Of a stretch of 12,522 nt of DNA, positions 6,835-12,522 are shown one piece after another. Source of the stretch: Candidatus Cloacimonadota bacterium (lineage in GTDB: Bacteria > Cloacimonadota > Cloacimonadia > Cloacimonadales > Cloacimonadaceae). The notes beneath the pieces were generated by a model. It made no database searches and was not told the DNA's origin. It saw only the letters and a program-made list of their open reading frames with translations. Both the position numbers and the translations under genes were made by a program. Numbering within the stretch: the stretch's first letter is position 1; the number at the start of each line of letters is the position of its first letter. The stretch is from positions 1-12,522 of the forward strand of contig JALOBT010000048.1 of NCBI GenBank assembly GCA_023228125.1. The letters run 5' to 3'.

Positions 6835-7422
6835 TTGGTGGCAACCGGAATACCCACAGTTTACAATAGTCTGGTTAAATGGGGTGATTTTGATAATGAC
6901 GGTCTCTTAGACATCCTATCTGGAGGTCATGGTGAGACAAAAATATACAAGAATGAAGGCAATGGTTCCTTTTCAAATACTACCATCAGTTTCCCAGACG
7001 CTGTTCACGGCAGAGCTGCTTGGGGAGATTATAATGGAGATGGGGTTCTGGATCTTGCAGTACACGGTAATATCTATAAAGGTGTATCTTCTGTCACCAA
7101 TACCGCCCCTCAAGTCCCGTCCAATCTTCAGGCTGTAGAAGAAGGAAATTACATAATCTTATCTTGGGATGCTTCATCAGATCAAGAAACACCAAGCTTA
7201 GGTTTAAATTATGCACTTCGTGCCGGGGCTACCCCTGGTTCAAGAGATTTGATATCTCCAGAATCTGATGATTCTGGGTACCGTCAAGCTCCCAAAAACG
7301 GACCGGCAAATGGACAATGCTTCTGGAAAATACGCAAAGATCACATGCCAGAAAATGGCAGATTTTACTGGTCCGTACAAGCTATAGATGGAGCGTTTGC
7401 TGGTTCACCATGGGCACAATGA
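6835..7422 (+). CDS. FG-GAP plus Fn3-like fragment
   Basis: Continues the frame of the preceding fragment after the in-frame TGA. It has two more FG-GAP loops (DFDNDGLLD, DYNGDGVLD), then an Fn3-like domain from about base 7102 (APQVPSNLQA, YIILSWDASSD). After that comes the LRAGATPG...YWSVQAIDGAFAGS module that in this protein class usually precedes the final sorting domain. It stops at 7420-7422 exactly where the sequence changes to beta-helix content in another frame. The TTG at 6835 has no convincing RBS, so expression on its own is doubtful. Confidence 0.6.
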   Translation: MVATGIPTVYNSLVKWGDFDNDGLLDILSGGHGETKIYKNEGNGSFSNTTISFPDAVHGRAAWGDYNGDGVLDLAVHGNIYKGVSSVTNTAPQVPSNLQAVEEGNYIILSWDASSDQETPSLGLNYALRAGATPGSRDLISPESDDSGYRQAPKNGPANGQCFWKIRKDHMPENGRFYWSVQAIDGAFAGSPWAQ

Positions 7423-7927
7423 TATCGTAAATGCAAATTATAATATTCAATTAGCCTTTACTGTAAACCCAATATCAGCTCAACGTAACTGGTGGGGATC
7501 GGATAACCCTAATGATTTTGTTCAGAAGTTCAATCTTCATGAGTTGGTGGTGTTCGATCCCTGGGATAGTACTCCTAACACGCCCTATTCACCTCAATCA
7601 AATCCGTTTGTGCTCGCAATGCAGCTAATGTTTGAAGAGCAGTACTTACAGGCAATACCATTATTCCACCAGGTATTAGCTGATTCTGTCCTAAGCACTG
7701 AGGACCATGCCTCCATCAACTCCCTCTTAATCTGCTATGACAAAACTGATAATCTCACTTATTATAGAGATTTTATCCTTGATCAGCTTGAGAATGAGTT
7801 GCCTGAGAAATTGGAACAATGGTATAAGGACTGTTTAGCCCTTATTAATCGATCAAAAGGACTATTTGGAGAAGCAATTACCTATTACCAAATGGATCGG
7901 TGGAGAATATCTATATCTCTACAATGA
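7388..7927 (+). CDS. Beta-helix / TPR-like secreted protein fragment
   Basis: The protein-like part starts at about base 7415 (NDIVNANYNIQLAF). Residues 34-37 are NWWG, a motif common at the end of right-handed parallel beta-helix repeats in secreted proteins. A linker rich in Pro and Asn follows (FDPWDSTPNTPYSPQ), then a helical region (about residues 77-170) with a TPR-like look: EEQYLQAIPLFHQVLAD, SINSLLICYDKTDN, YYRDFILDQLENEL. The frame is lost again near 7895, and the last residues before the stop at 7925 are out of frame. This is the middle of a gene different from the FG-GAP one before it, joined by recombination. A further relic of the same family lies at 8630-8709. Confidence 0.55.
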   Translation: MERLLVHHGHNDIVNANYNIQLAFTVNPISAQRNWWGSDNPNDFVQKFNLHELVVFDPWDSTPNTPYSPQSNPFVLAMQLMFEEQYLQAIPLFHQVLADSVLSTEDHASINSLLICYDKTDNLTYYRDFILDQLENELPEKLEQWYKDCLALINRSKGLFGEAITYYQMDRWRISISLQ

Positions 7928-8243
7928 AGAAGGACTTCCCGTCTGTAATGCCGAAGAGCTCATCCCTGAGGCTATGAGCACTATGAATTATCCCAATCCC
8001 TTCAAGGAATCCACTGCCATCCGCTTTGAGAAAACGACTGATGGGCCTCTGCAGATAAATATCTATAATTTGAAAGGTCAAAAACTCCGAACTTATAGCA
8101 TAGCAGCACTGCCCAAGGGAGAAAGAGAAATCGTTTGGGACGGCAAAGACAACCGTGGCCAAAATTGTGCCTCTGGCCTATATCTGATCCAGATTCAGGA
8201 TAGAGAAGGAAGCCGGATTCACAAAGCCGTAAAACTGAAATAA
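7866..8243 (+). CDS. C-terminal sorting domain fragment (T9SS-like / FlgD-like Ig fold)
   Basis: From about base 7896 the frame reads GGEYLYLYNEEGLP and then a complete C-terminal domain. Its landmarks are NYPNPF (residues 41-46), the strand IRFEKTTDGPLQINIYNLKG, the WDGKDNRGQ block (91-99), GLYLIQI and a basic end (HKAVKLK). This layout is that of C-terminal sorting domains found on secreted proteins of the FCB group (type IX secretion type A-like, FlgD-like Ig fold). The domain is intact to the stop and is the only one in the window, yet no intact upstream gene reads into it. The upstream part belongs to the frameshifted mosaic. Confidence 0.65.
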   Translation: MEKQLPITKWIGGEYLYLYNEEGLPVCNAEELIPEAMSTMNYPNPFKESTAIRFEKTTDGPLQINIYNLKGQKLRTYSIAALPKGEREIVWDGKDNRGQNCASGLYLIQIQDREGSRIHKAVKLK

Positions 8244-8248
8244 AAAGG

Positions 8249-8264
8249 CAGCAATGCTGGTTTT
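8249..8264 (+). terminator. Weak terminator-like hairpin after the sorting-domain fragment
   Basis: CAGC-AAT-GCTG (8249-8259) followed by G and TTTT (8261-8264), starting 6 bp after the stop codon. The stem is only 4-5 bp, so termination would be inefficient. Confidence 0.3.
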
Positions 8265-8340
8265 AGAGCTTGTGCAAAATTAGGCACAGGGAGTTTACTT
8301 ACTTAGACGAATCAATCCGGATTAAGAGCGTAATGACTAA

Positions 8341-8415
8341 GGGATTCGACAGTGGAACTACAGGATAGTAGATGTCCCGGTCTGGAGTGCTGTGTCTGTG
8401 TCCAGTAAAAAGCCA
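8341..8415 (+). ncRNA. ssrA: tmRNA 5'-end-like segment (relic or coincidence)
   Basis: GGATTCGACAG (8342-8352) is the hallmark of the 5' region of tmRNA. About 63 nt later comes GTAAAAAGCC (8405-8414), preceded by a hairpin CTGGA...TCCAG, similar in order to the helix and GTAAAAAGCC stretch of Escherichia coli ssrA. However, there is no GGGG acceptor strand just upstream, no recognisable tag ORF ending in Ala-Ala, and no T-arm with a CCA-type 3' end in the following 350 nt. If related, it is a 5' fragment and not functional. Confidence 0.2.
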
Positions 8416-8483
8416 GTGAAAGGGTCTTTGGGAACGGCGTCCTGCGCTTCGGTGTGAACTCTTCCCTGTTTGTTATGGTGCAT

Positions 8484-8528
8484 ATGACTTGGAGATAAGA
8501 GAATTTATTCCTACTATCTCCACGTCAT
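8484..8528. repeat. Strong hairpin overlapping a short tandem repeat
   Basis: The arms 8484-8497 (ATGACTTGGAGATA) and 8515-8528 (TATCTCCACGTCAT) pair at 13 of 14 positions around a 17-nt loop. The 3' arm overlaps a direct repeat: ATCTCCACG occurs at 8516-8524 and again at 8527-8535. No T-run follows. Confidence 0.6.
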
Positions 8529-8629
8529 CTCCACGACATCTAATGGGGAAGCGGTTCTTAAACAGAGGTATAGACTGCTATCTACATACCCCCAGCGACA
8601 GCATTCATTAATGTCCGCTGCAATTCAAA

Positions 8630-8709
8630 CGATACTCATACAAAGGCCTCTTGATCTGCTATGATCCCAAAAGCCAATGCACCAGTCAGATGCACCGGCT
8701 GAAGTTCTG
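8630..8709 (+). pseudogene. Relic of the beta-helix/TPR-like gene family
   Basis: One frame reads YSYKGLLICYDPKSQ and ends at a TGA (8707-8709). The core LLICYD matches SLLICYDKTDN in the beta-helix fragment upstream. At DNA level CTCTTGATCTGCTATGAT (8648-8665) matches 7724-7741 at 16 of 18 positions. It has no start codon or signal peptide and is too short to function. It shows that a second member of the family once extended here. Confidence 0.45.
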
Positions 8710-8715
8710 AGCACT

Positions 8716-9879
8716 TCAAAATGTTATCTGTAAAGTAGATCCAACCGCGTAATTCTTGTTCCCACTTTCTGGAACCTCCACTCCGTATTTCTTAATTTTA
8801 TCATACATGCCATAAGCTCCATAGACCTGCAAGCTCAAGAGATCGGGAATTATCGTGCCATCAAATCCTGCATTTACTTCAGTGCCTCCAGCTCCATCAA
8901 AATCCCAGAACGTGTTTATATCTGCACTCATAACAGAGATTTGACCTATAGCGGCAAAGAAGCTGAGATTTTGACTCAGCGGAACATTGAGCTTTGCCAC
9001 GATACTGGCCATTAGGTTTGCATCTTCTTTGATATGGTTGTCCCAATAGAGATTGAGTCCATCATGGTATTTGCCATTGCCATAGACATACAGCCCATTT
9101 TGATACCAGGGACTGATGAAGGTGTGGCTATCTAAACCAGCTATGAGGAAATCTACGCCCAGCTTAACGGCATTCAGGTCCAGATTCGTTTTTGTGGCAA
9201 AGCCCCGGGAATGGGCATCGGTGCCTTTTTCTGTCTGCTTACTTTCGTAATAGGCTGCATCCAGGCTTAATGCACCCTTTTCTATGCTGATATAGGGCAT
9301 AAAGGTAATATTTTGGATATCAAGCTCTGGATAATTACCATAAAAGAGATAGGCTCCGATGGGCATATACTTGTCCGTCACAGCGTGAAGCACGAAAACA
9401 TCGCCATCATCACGGACTTCCGCTGTATTTTCTATTAGTTTCATCCAGATCAATTCGGTATGGAAGCTGTCTCCAAAGGAATTGCTGAGCATCGCCCCGG
9501 GAAAGTAAGCGTCAAAAATGATGCTCATGCGATCTTTCCAAGATAGCTGGCCTGCCCTCAGCGTGGCATATATGGCGGGAATTTGGAAATCCAGATAAGC
9601 CTCTGTGAGGCGGATGTATTTGCCTATCTCAATGCCTCCGCGCCTGCCTTTGCTCCACTGGGTATCACTTGCTTCAGTGGTAAGTCTGAGCTTTAGGTCT
9701 CTGTGAAACTCCGAATCAAGACCGATCCTCAGCCGATTGTCAAGATGGCCGTCATCATCCAGGGAAGCATCATTATACATAGCTGCCCGGACCTGGTATT
9801 CGCCAGTGATATCAAATGATACTGCGGACAATCCCACTGCCAGCAGCAAGGGGATGAGGATGAATAATAGCTTTTTCAT
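8716..9879 (-). CDS. Outer-membrane beta-barrel (porin-like) protein
   Basis: 387 aa on the minus strand. The ATG is preceded by AGGAGT (complement of 9885-9890) at ideal spacing. Residues 1-19 are a typical signal peptide (MKK start, hydrophobic LLFILIPLLLAVGLSA, then VSF). The mature protein shows alternating beta strands with many Tyr, Trp and Phe residues, Asp/Asn-rich turns, and a terminal Phe after LQIT, the recognition feature for outer-membrane barrel assembly by the BAM complex. Segments such as FHRDLKLRLTTEASDT and YIRLTEAYLDFQIP resemble strands of general porins and alginate or phosphate-selective type porins, but I cannot assign a substrate. It is intact, unlike the secreted genes to the left, and its own promoter-like sequence lies upstream. 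Its gene converges with the decayed region. The role is probably diffusion or uptake across the outer membrane. Confidence 0.75.
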   Translation of the reverse strand: MKKLLFILIPLLLAVGLSAVSFDITGEYQVRAAMYNDASLDDDGHLDNRLRIGLDSEFHRDLKLRLTTEASDTQWSKGRRGGIEIGKYIRLTEAYLDFQIPAIYATLRAGQLSWKDRMSIIFDAYFPGAMLSNSFGDSFHTELIWMKLIENTAEVRDDGDVFVLHAVTDKYMPIGAYLFYGNYPELDIQNITFMPYISIEKGALSLDAAYYESKQTEKGTDAHSRGFATKTNLDLNAVKLGVDFLIAGLDSHTFISPWYQNGLYVYGNGKYHDGLNLYWDNHIKEDANLMASIVAKLNVPLSQNLSFFAAIGQISVMSADINTFWDFDGAGGTEVNAGFDGTIIPDLLSLQVYGAYGMYDKIKKYGVEVPESGNKNYAVGSTLQITF

Positions 9880-9918
9880 GGTGGACTCCTAAAATCTCAT
9901 CGTCTGTATTGTTCAAGT

Positions 9919-9947
9919 CTTATATAGGTTCAGACTAATTGTTCCAA
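9919..9947 (-). promoter_or_regulatory. Candidate promoter of the beta-barrel gene
   Basis: On the minus strand, TTGGAA (complement of 9942-9947) and TATAAG (complement of 9919-9924) are spaced by 17 bp. The transcript would start about 30-35 bp upstream of the ATG. Found by eye. Confidence 0.4.
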
Positions 9948-10208
9948 TGTTTTTATCATAGCAGATTTGGTCAAGCACTATTTTCAAAGCTGAGATGGTA
10001 AATAGACATATAGCCCCCTTGCGTTTTTGAGCAGTCTCGTGCGCAAAGAATGTAAAACAGCCAGAAATCAGCCATTCCCCCAAAATATCTATATATCATA
10101 TATATAATGCTCATGAAGATAGCCTATTAGCTCTCATTCATGTTTGATTATTTCATATTTTGAGTTAGGGCATAGAGGCTCATGATTCCGGTTCAATACC
10201 CTAGCCCA

Positions 10209-10303
10209 ATGAGTCCTGTAGGGAGGATGTTTTAGATAATAAACGAAAGTAACACAAGAGATTGAGTCCCATAGGGTCGAAATTTCAGATAGCAAGCCAA
10301 GAC
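10209..10303. repeat. Two diverged copies of a GAGTCC-TAGGG interspersed repeat
   Basis: Copy one begins GAGTCCTGTAGGGA at 10211, copy two GAGTCCCATAGGGT at 10264, offset 53 bp in the same direction. Both continue with a GGA or CGA, a TTTnAGATA core (TTTTAGATA at 10230, TTTCAGATA at 10283) and an AA-x-C-x-AA end, so they agree over about 35 bp with scattered differences. The GAGTCC-n-TAGGG-ACGA form recalls short interspersed repeats that are frequent between genes in several FCB and related genomes (from memory). The copies here are degenerate. Confidence 0.5.
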
Positions 10304-10413
10304 CAGTTCATAATCAGGCTTTAGAAAAATGTGGGGGTATGCCTGGCCAGAAATGAATTGACAAGAATCTGGCATCATTCAACGTTGTCACAGATACAAG
10401 GATTAGGTAGGTT

Positions 10414-11037
10414 ATGGATATTATATTTACGATCGGTCACTCCAATCACGAGATCACAGACCTCGTTGCTTTGCTCAAACAGCATAAGGTGGATCTAATA
10501 CTGGACGTGCGCAGCACCCCTTATTCAAAGCGCTATCCGCAGTATAACCAGGAGGAATTCCGCCTGGTTTTGGGCTCTCACCAGCTTGCGTATCAAAGCT
10601 TTGGGCTCTGGTTTGGGGCGCGTCAACCAGACATGGAATATTACACTCCCGAGGGCTGGCTGCATTACAGCGCTTATGCAAAATCCGGCACTTTTGCCGA
10701 AGGAATCCGCAGCCTTGATCAATGCCTCATTCAGGGCTATAGTCCGGCTTTGCTCTGCTCTGAAAAAGACCCCTTCGATTGTCACCGCGCCATCATGGTA
10801 GCCCGCGCGCTAAGCCTGAAAGGATACGAGATCCAGCACATTCTGGCCGATGGCAGCATCCTTTCCCAGGCGAAATTGGATCAACAAATCTTAGATAAAT
10901 ACTTCCCACACCGCGATCAAGGCAATATCTTTGATCTCATCGAGGGCAGGCTCAGCGAGGAAGAGATGCTAAGCCAGGCCTATCTCAAACGCAATGAAGC
11001 CATCGCCTGGCGGCGGGATGATTTGGAGCAAGCATGA
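10414..11037 (+). CDS. DUF488 family protein, first gene of the operon
   Basis: 207 aa, soluble, no signal peptide. The ATG at 10414 is chosen because the family's N-terminal strand FTIGHS (residues 5-10) follows directly; the RBS (AGG at 10405-10407) is modest. DUF488 landmarks are present: DVRSTPYSKR (31-40), the Tyr-rich W-x-HY-x-AYAKSGTFAEGI segment (82-98) and LLCSEKDPFDCHR (113-125), whose two Cys, His and Arg are the most conserved residues of the family. A tail of about 60 residues rich in Glu and Gln follows the core. DUF488 proteins have no settled biochemical role; the Cys-x-Glu and CHR motifs suggest an active or metal site. Its stop overlaps the start of the next gene (ATGA), so the three genes are probably co-translated. 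Confidence 0.85.
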   Translation: MDIIFTIGHSNHEITDLVALLKQHKVDLILDVRSTPYSKRYPQYNQEEFRLVLGSHQLAYQSFGLWFGARQPDMEYYTPEGWLHYSAYAKSGTFAEGIRSLDQCLIQGYSPALLCSEKDPFDCHRAIMVARALSLKGYEIQHILADGSILSQAKLDQQILDKYFPHRDQGNIFDLIEGRLSEEEMLSQAYLKRNEAIAWRRDDLEQA

Positions 11038-11477
11038 AGCTATACACCATAGGTTTCACCGAAAAGACTGCCGAAGAGTTCTTTGCTTTGCTGGAAGGTG
11101 CCAAAGTCAAAACCCTGTGGGACATCCGGCTAAAGAACCACAGCCAATTGGCCGCCTTCAGCAAATATCCTGATCTCGCCTTTTTCCTGGATCAGCTTTT
11201 GGATATCCGCTATTCTCACTTTATAGACCTGGCTCCCGCACCGGAGCTTTTGAAATCCTGGCGCGATAAAGAAATGGAGTGGAAAGCTTACCAAAAGGCA
11301 TTTTCCCAGCTTATGGACTCCCGAAATGTGGCCAAGCTCATCAAAAAAGAGTGGCGTGAGGCCAAAAAGCCCATCTGTCTCTTGTGCTCGGAAGCAAAGC
11401 CGGATTTCTGCCATCGTTCTCTGGTCGCCCAGATCATCAAAAAGCTATATCCCAAAACCGAGATCATCCATCTATGA
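11034..11477 (+). CDS. DUF488 family protein, second paralogue
   Basis: 147 aa. The ATG at 11034 overlaps the previous stop, with GGAG at 11025-11028 as RBS. It is a different DUF488 subtype from its neighbour. The N-terminal motif is YTIGFT rather than TIGHS, followed by WDIRLKNHSQLAAFSK (29-44), LAPAPELLKSWRDKEMEW (66-83) and CLLCSEAKPDFCHR (115-128) with the conserved Cys, Glu, Cys-His-Arg set kept. It lacks the C-terminal tail of the first protein. The two are only distantly similar to each other, so the pair is an old combination rather than a recent duplication, which fits two subunits or two steps of one process. Its stop overlaps the next ATG. Confidence 0.85.
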   Translation: MKLYTIGFTEKTAEEFFALLEGAKVKTLWDIRLKNHSQLAAFSKYPDLAFFLDQLLDIRYSHFIDLAPAPELLKSWRDKEMEWKAYQKAFSQLMDSRNVAKLIKKEWREAKKPICLLCSEAKPDFCHRSLVAQIIKKLYPKTEIIHL

Positions 11478-12139
11478 TACGCGAGATCATCCTCCTGGCA
11501 GTTTCCAAAAAGTATGGTAAATACTGCGTAGCCGGAGTGGATCGCTATAGCGGAAAGTGGTATCGGCTGATCAGCAACGATTCGGACTCCCACTATGCCT
11601 TGTCTGAACAGGAGATTCGCTATAGCAGCGGTGAGCTGGCGCAAAAGCTGGACATCGTGCGGGTAACGCTGTGGGACAAAGCTATCAGCTATTTTCAGAC
11701 CGAGAATTATGTGATCGCCAAAAGAACTCCCTGGGAGAAACTGGGCGAGGTCTCACTCGAGTGCGTAAAAGAGATTCACCCTCCCAATCAGCCAGATTAT
11801 ATCTTTTACAATACCTGCAGGAGGCTGCCAAAAGAGCACTATATGAGCTTGCCTGTGAGTGAGATCCAATCCCTGCTACTGATCTGCCCTTCTAAGGCAA
11901 TTGTGCAAATCCGGGATTCGGACAGAGGCCGGCGCATCGCCATCAAACTGAGCTATAAAGACCGCGAATATGAGCCGCTGCCGGTTACGGATTTTGAGTT
12001 TATTCAACTTTGCGAGACCCTGAAAGCGGGCGAATATCCCATGCGCAAAGCCAGCCTGATGCTGCTGAGTGTGGGAGAATGCTACGAAAAGGATGATCAT
12101 CACTATAAGCTGATCGCCGGGATCATGCAAGGCGGCTGA
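11474..12139 (+). CDS. DUF488-associated protein, possible dual-OB domain
   Basis: 221 aa from the ATG at 11474, which forms an ATGA overlap with the second DUF488 gene. There is no clear SD, so translation probably depends on coupling. A longer in-frame start at 11384 exists but would lie deep inside the DUF488 gene. The N-terminal block IREIILLAVSKKYGKYCVAGVDRYSGKWYRLI, with the following S-rich and ALSEQEI segment and KLDIVRVTLWD, resembles small beta-barrel (dual OB-like) domains from memory. OB folds usually bind nucleic acid or nucleotides. The rest contains YIFYNTCRRLP, IVQIRDSDRGRRIAIKLSYKDREYEPLPVTD and a C-terminal KASLMLLSVGE strand. There is no signal peptide or membrane segment. 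The family name is tentative; the operon context is the firmer clue. Confidence 0.65.
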   Translation: MIREIILLAVSKKYGKYCVAGVDRYSGKWYRLISNDSDSHYALSEQEIRYSSGELAQKLDIVRVTLWDKAISYFQTENYVIAKRTPWEKLGEVSLECVKEIHPPNQPDYIFYNTCRRLPKEHYMSLPVSEIQSLLLICPSKAIVQIRDSDRGRRIAIKLSYKDREYEPLPVTDFEFIQLCETLKAGEYPMRKASLMLLSVGECYEKDDHHYKLIAGIMQGG

Positions 12140-12302
12140 ACTATCCTGATTCTTTTCAAAAGCACCTGAACCCAAGCTAATGCTGCCCGGACTATGATTT
12201 TAGCCCGACTTTCCTATTTCCAGGAGCCGTAATATTTCTGGACATATCAGAGCCTCTTTAGAAAATGGATTTTTGAACTATAAGATAATTTAGGAGTATA
12301 AA
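12140..12302. other. Short intergenic region before the aminopeptidase gene
   Basis: 163 bp with no strong terminator for the DUF488 operon. It has a weak 5-bp TCCAG/CTGGA hairpin (12218-12241), a TATAAG/GATAAT stretch (12279-12289) that may be a -10 region, and AGGAG (12292-12296), the RBS of the next gene. Confidence 0.4.
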
Positions 12303-12522
12303 ATGAATCGCGAAATCACCATGCCCCGTCGTGAAAAACTGCTTGCTTCGTTGCAAGAGAATGAAGCCATAGTGCTCTTTGCTGCCTCTGTAGGTAAGCT
12401 GGAGAAATTTAAGCAAGAGAATAACTTTTTATATCTCACGGGTTTAAACATCCCCGATGCCATCTATTTTGGCATGAAAAGCAGTAAAGGCAATGTGGAA
12501 TATCTCTTTATCCAACGCGGCA
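12303..12522 (+). CDS. Xaa-Pro aminopeptidase-like protein (M24B), N-terminal part only
   Basis: The ATG at 12303 has AGGAG six bases upstream. The 73 visible residues open with MPRREKLLASLQENEAIVLFAAS (residues 7-29), then KFKQENNFLYLTGLNIPDAIYF and VEYLFIQRG. This is the pattern of the creatinase/prolidase N-terminal domain of aminopeptidase P: a RR-x-KL start, a VLF strand and the F-Y-LTG motif. The catalytic pita-bread domain with its metal ligands is beyond the window, so activity cannot be checked. It is expected to remove N-terminal residues preceding proline in the cytoplasm. It is separated from the DUF488 operon by a 163-bp gap and has its own RBS, so it is probably an independent housekeeping gene. 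Confidence 0.8.
   Translation, partial: MNREITMPRREKLLASLQENEAIVLFAASVGKLEKFKQENNFLYLTGLNIPDAIYFGMKSSKGNVEYLFIQRG

Larger units (their letters stand above)
6087..8243 (+). pseudogene. Mosaic decayed secreted-protein gene: FG-GAP head, beta-helix middle, sorting-domain tail
   Basis: Reading homologous segments across frames gives one composite. The first segment is a signal peptide and the start of an FG-GAP repeat (frame of 6087, broken about 6228-6260). FG-GAP repeats continue to 6822 in the next frame. After an in-frame TGA at 6823-6825 the same frame resumes with more FG-GAP and an Fn3-like domain to about 7415. A beta-helix/TPR-like piece follows in a third frame to about 7895, and then a C-terminal sorting domain, back in the frame of 6087, to the TAA at 8241. 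The change from Fn3 to beta-helix content at about 7410 is a fusion of two different proteins, not only a frameshift. Total length is close to a normal gene of this class, so the region looks like a recombined and then decayed gene rather than scattered debris. Confidence 0.65.
8244..8715. other. Gene-free stretch between convergent genes, with relics
   Basis: 472 bp without an intact gene. It contains a weak terminator, a 10-bp palindrome AATCCGGATT (8314-8323), a tmRNA-5'-like segment, a long hairpin with a short tandem repeat, and a coding relic near its end. Each is listed separately. I see no complete RNA gene. Confidence 0.6.
9880..10413. other. 534-bp intergenic region between divergent genes
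   Basis: No gene seen. It contains the beta-barrel promoter, an AT palindrome (TATATAT-c-ATATATA, 10090-10104) and an imperfect hairpin GTTAGGGCAT (10165-10174) / ATACCCTAGC (10196-10205). Two GAGTCC-type repeat copies follow, then a TTGACA box (10358-10363) framed by GCCAGA (10346-10351) and TCTGGC (10368-10373). A promoter for the DUF488 operon must lie in the right part, but no convincing -10 was found. Confidence 0.6.

Noticed and set aside
10475..10801. Frames in other phases over the first DUF488 gene
   Set aside because: Shadows of a gene with clear family motifs.
11384..11473. Longer start for the third operon gene
   Set aside because: It would overlap 90 bp of the DUF488 gene. The ATG at 11474 gives the ATGA overlap seen at the previous junction and starts at the conserved IREIILLAVS block.
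1..12522. CRISPR array, tRNA or rRNA genes
   Set aside because: No regularly spaced repeats and no tRNA T-arm with matching stems were seen on either strand by eye.

Overview
The window looks like a chromosome segment from a Gram-negative (diderm) bacterium of the FCB kind. Candidatus Cloacimonadota is my best guess, but this rests on gene style rather than a marker gene. The signs are large secreted proteins built from FG-GAP/VCBS repeats, Fn3 and jelly-roll-like domains, a C-terminal sorting domain with a YPNPF motif, an outer-membrane beta-barrel protein ending in Phe, and moderate to low GC.

Left part (1-8715): an accessory region of mobile and broken genes. It opens with the C-terminal part of an IS256/mutator-type transposase whose tail is encoded by a long hairpin. 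Next come a 133-aa secreted protein cut off after one SBBP-type repeat, a 1406-aa secreted modular protein that stops inside its last Fn3 domain without a sorting domain, and a 165-aa helical protein with a HEPN-like R-x4-H motif. The HEPN-like gene overlaps by ATGA a signal-peptide ORF that begins a decayed mosaic of secreted-protein fragments (6087-8243). That mosaic contains an FG-GAP head with a frameshift and an in-frame stop, a parallel beta-helix/TPR-like middle, and a C-terminal sorting domain, in successive frames. After it lies about 470 bp without an intact gene, holding a tmRNA-5'-like motif, a strong hairpin and a second relic of the beta-helix/TPR-like family. I read the whole stretch as a recombination and decay zone for surface-protein genes.

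Middle (8716-10413): an outer-membrane beta-barrel gene on the minus strand with a recognisable promoter and RBS. It is followed by a 534-bp AT-rich intergenic region with two diverged copies of a GAGTCC-type interspersed repeat.

Right part (10414-12522): a compact three-gene operon, DUF488 - DUF488 - possible dual-OB protein, with ATGA overlaps at both junctions. After it comes the start of a Xaa-Pro aminopeptidase-like (M24B) gene that runs off the window. The DUF488 operon is the best candidate for an undescribed functional system; the left region is the best candidate for unusual genome dynamics.
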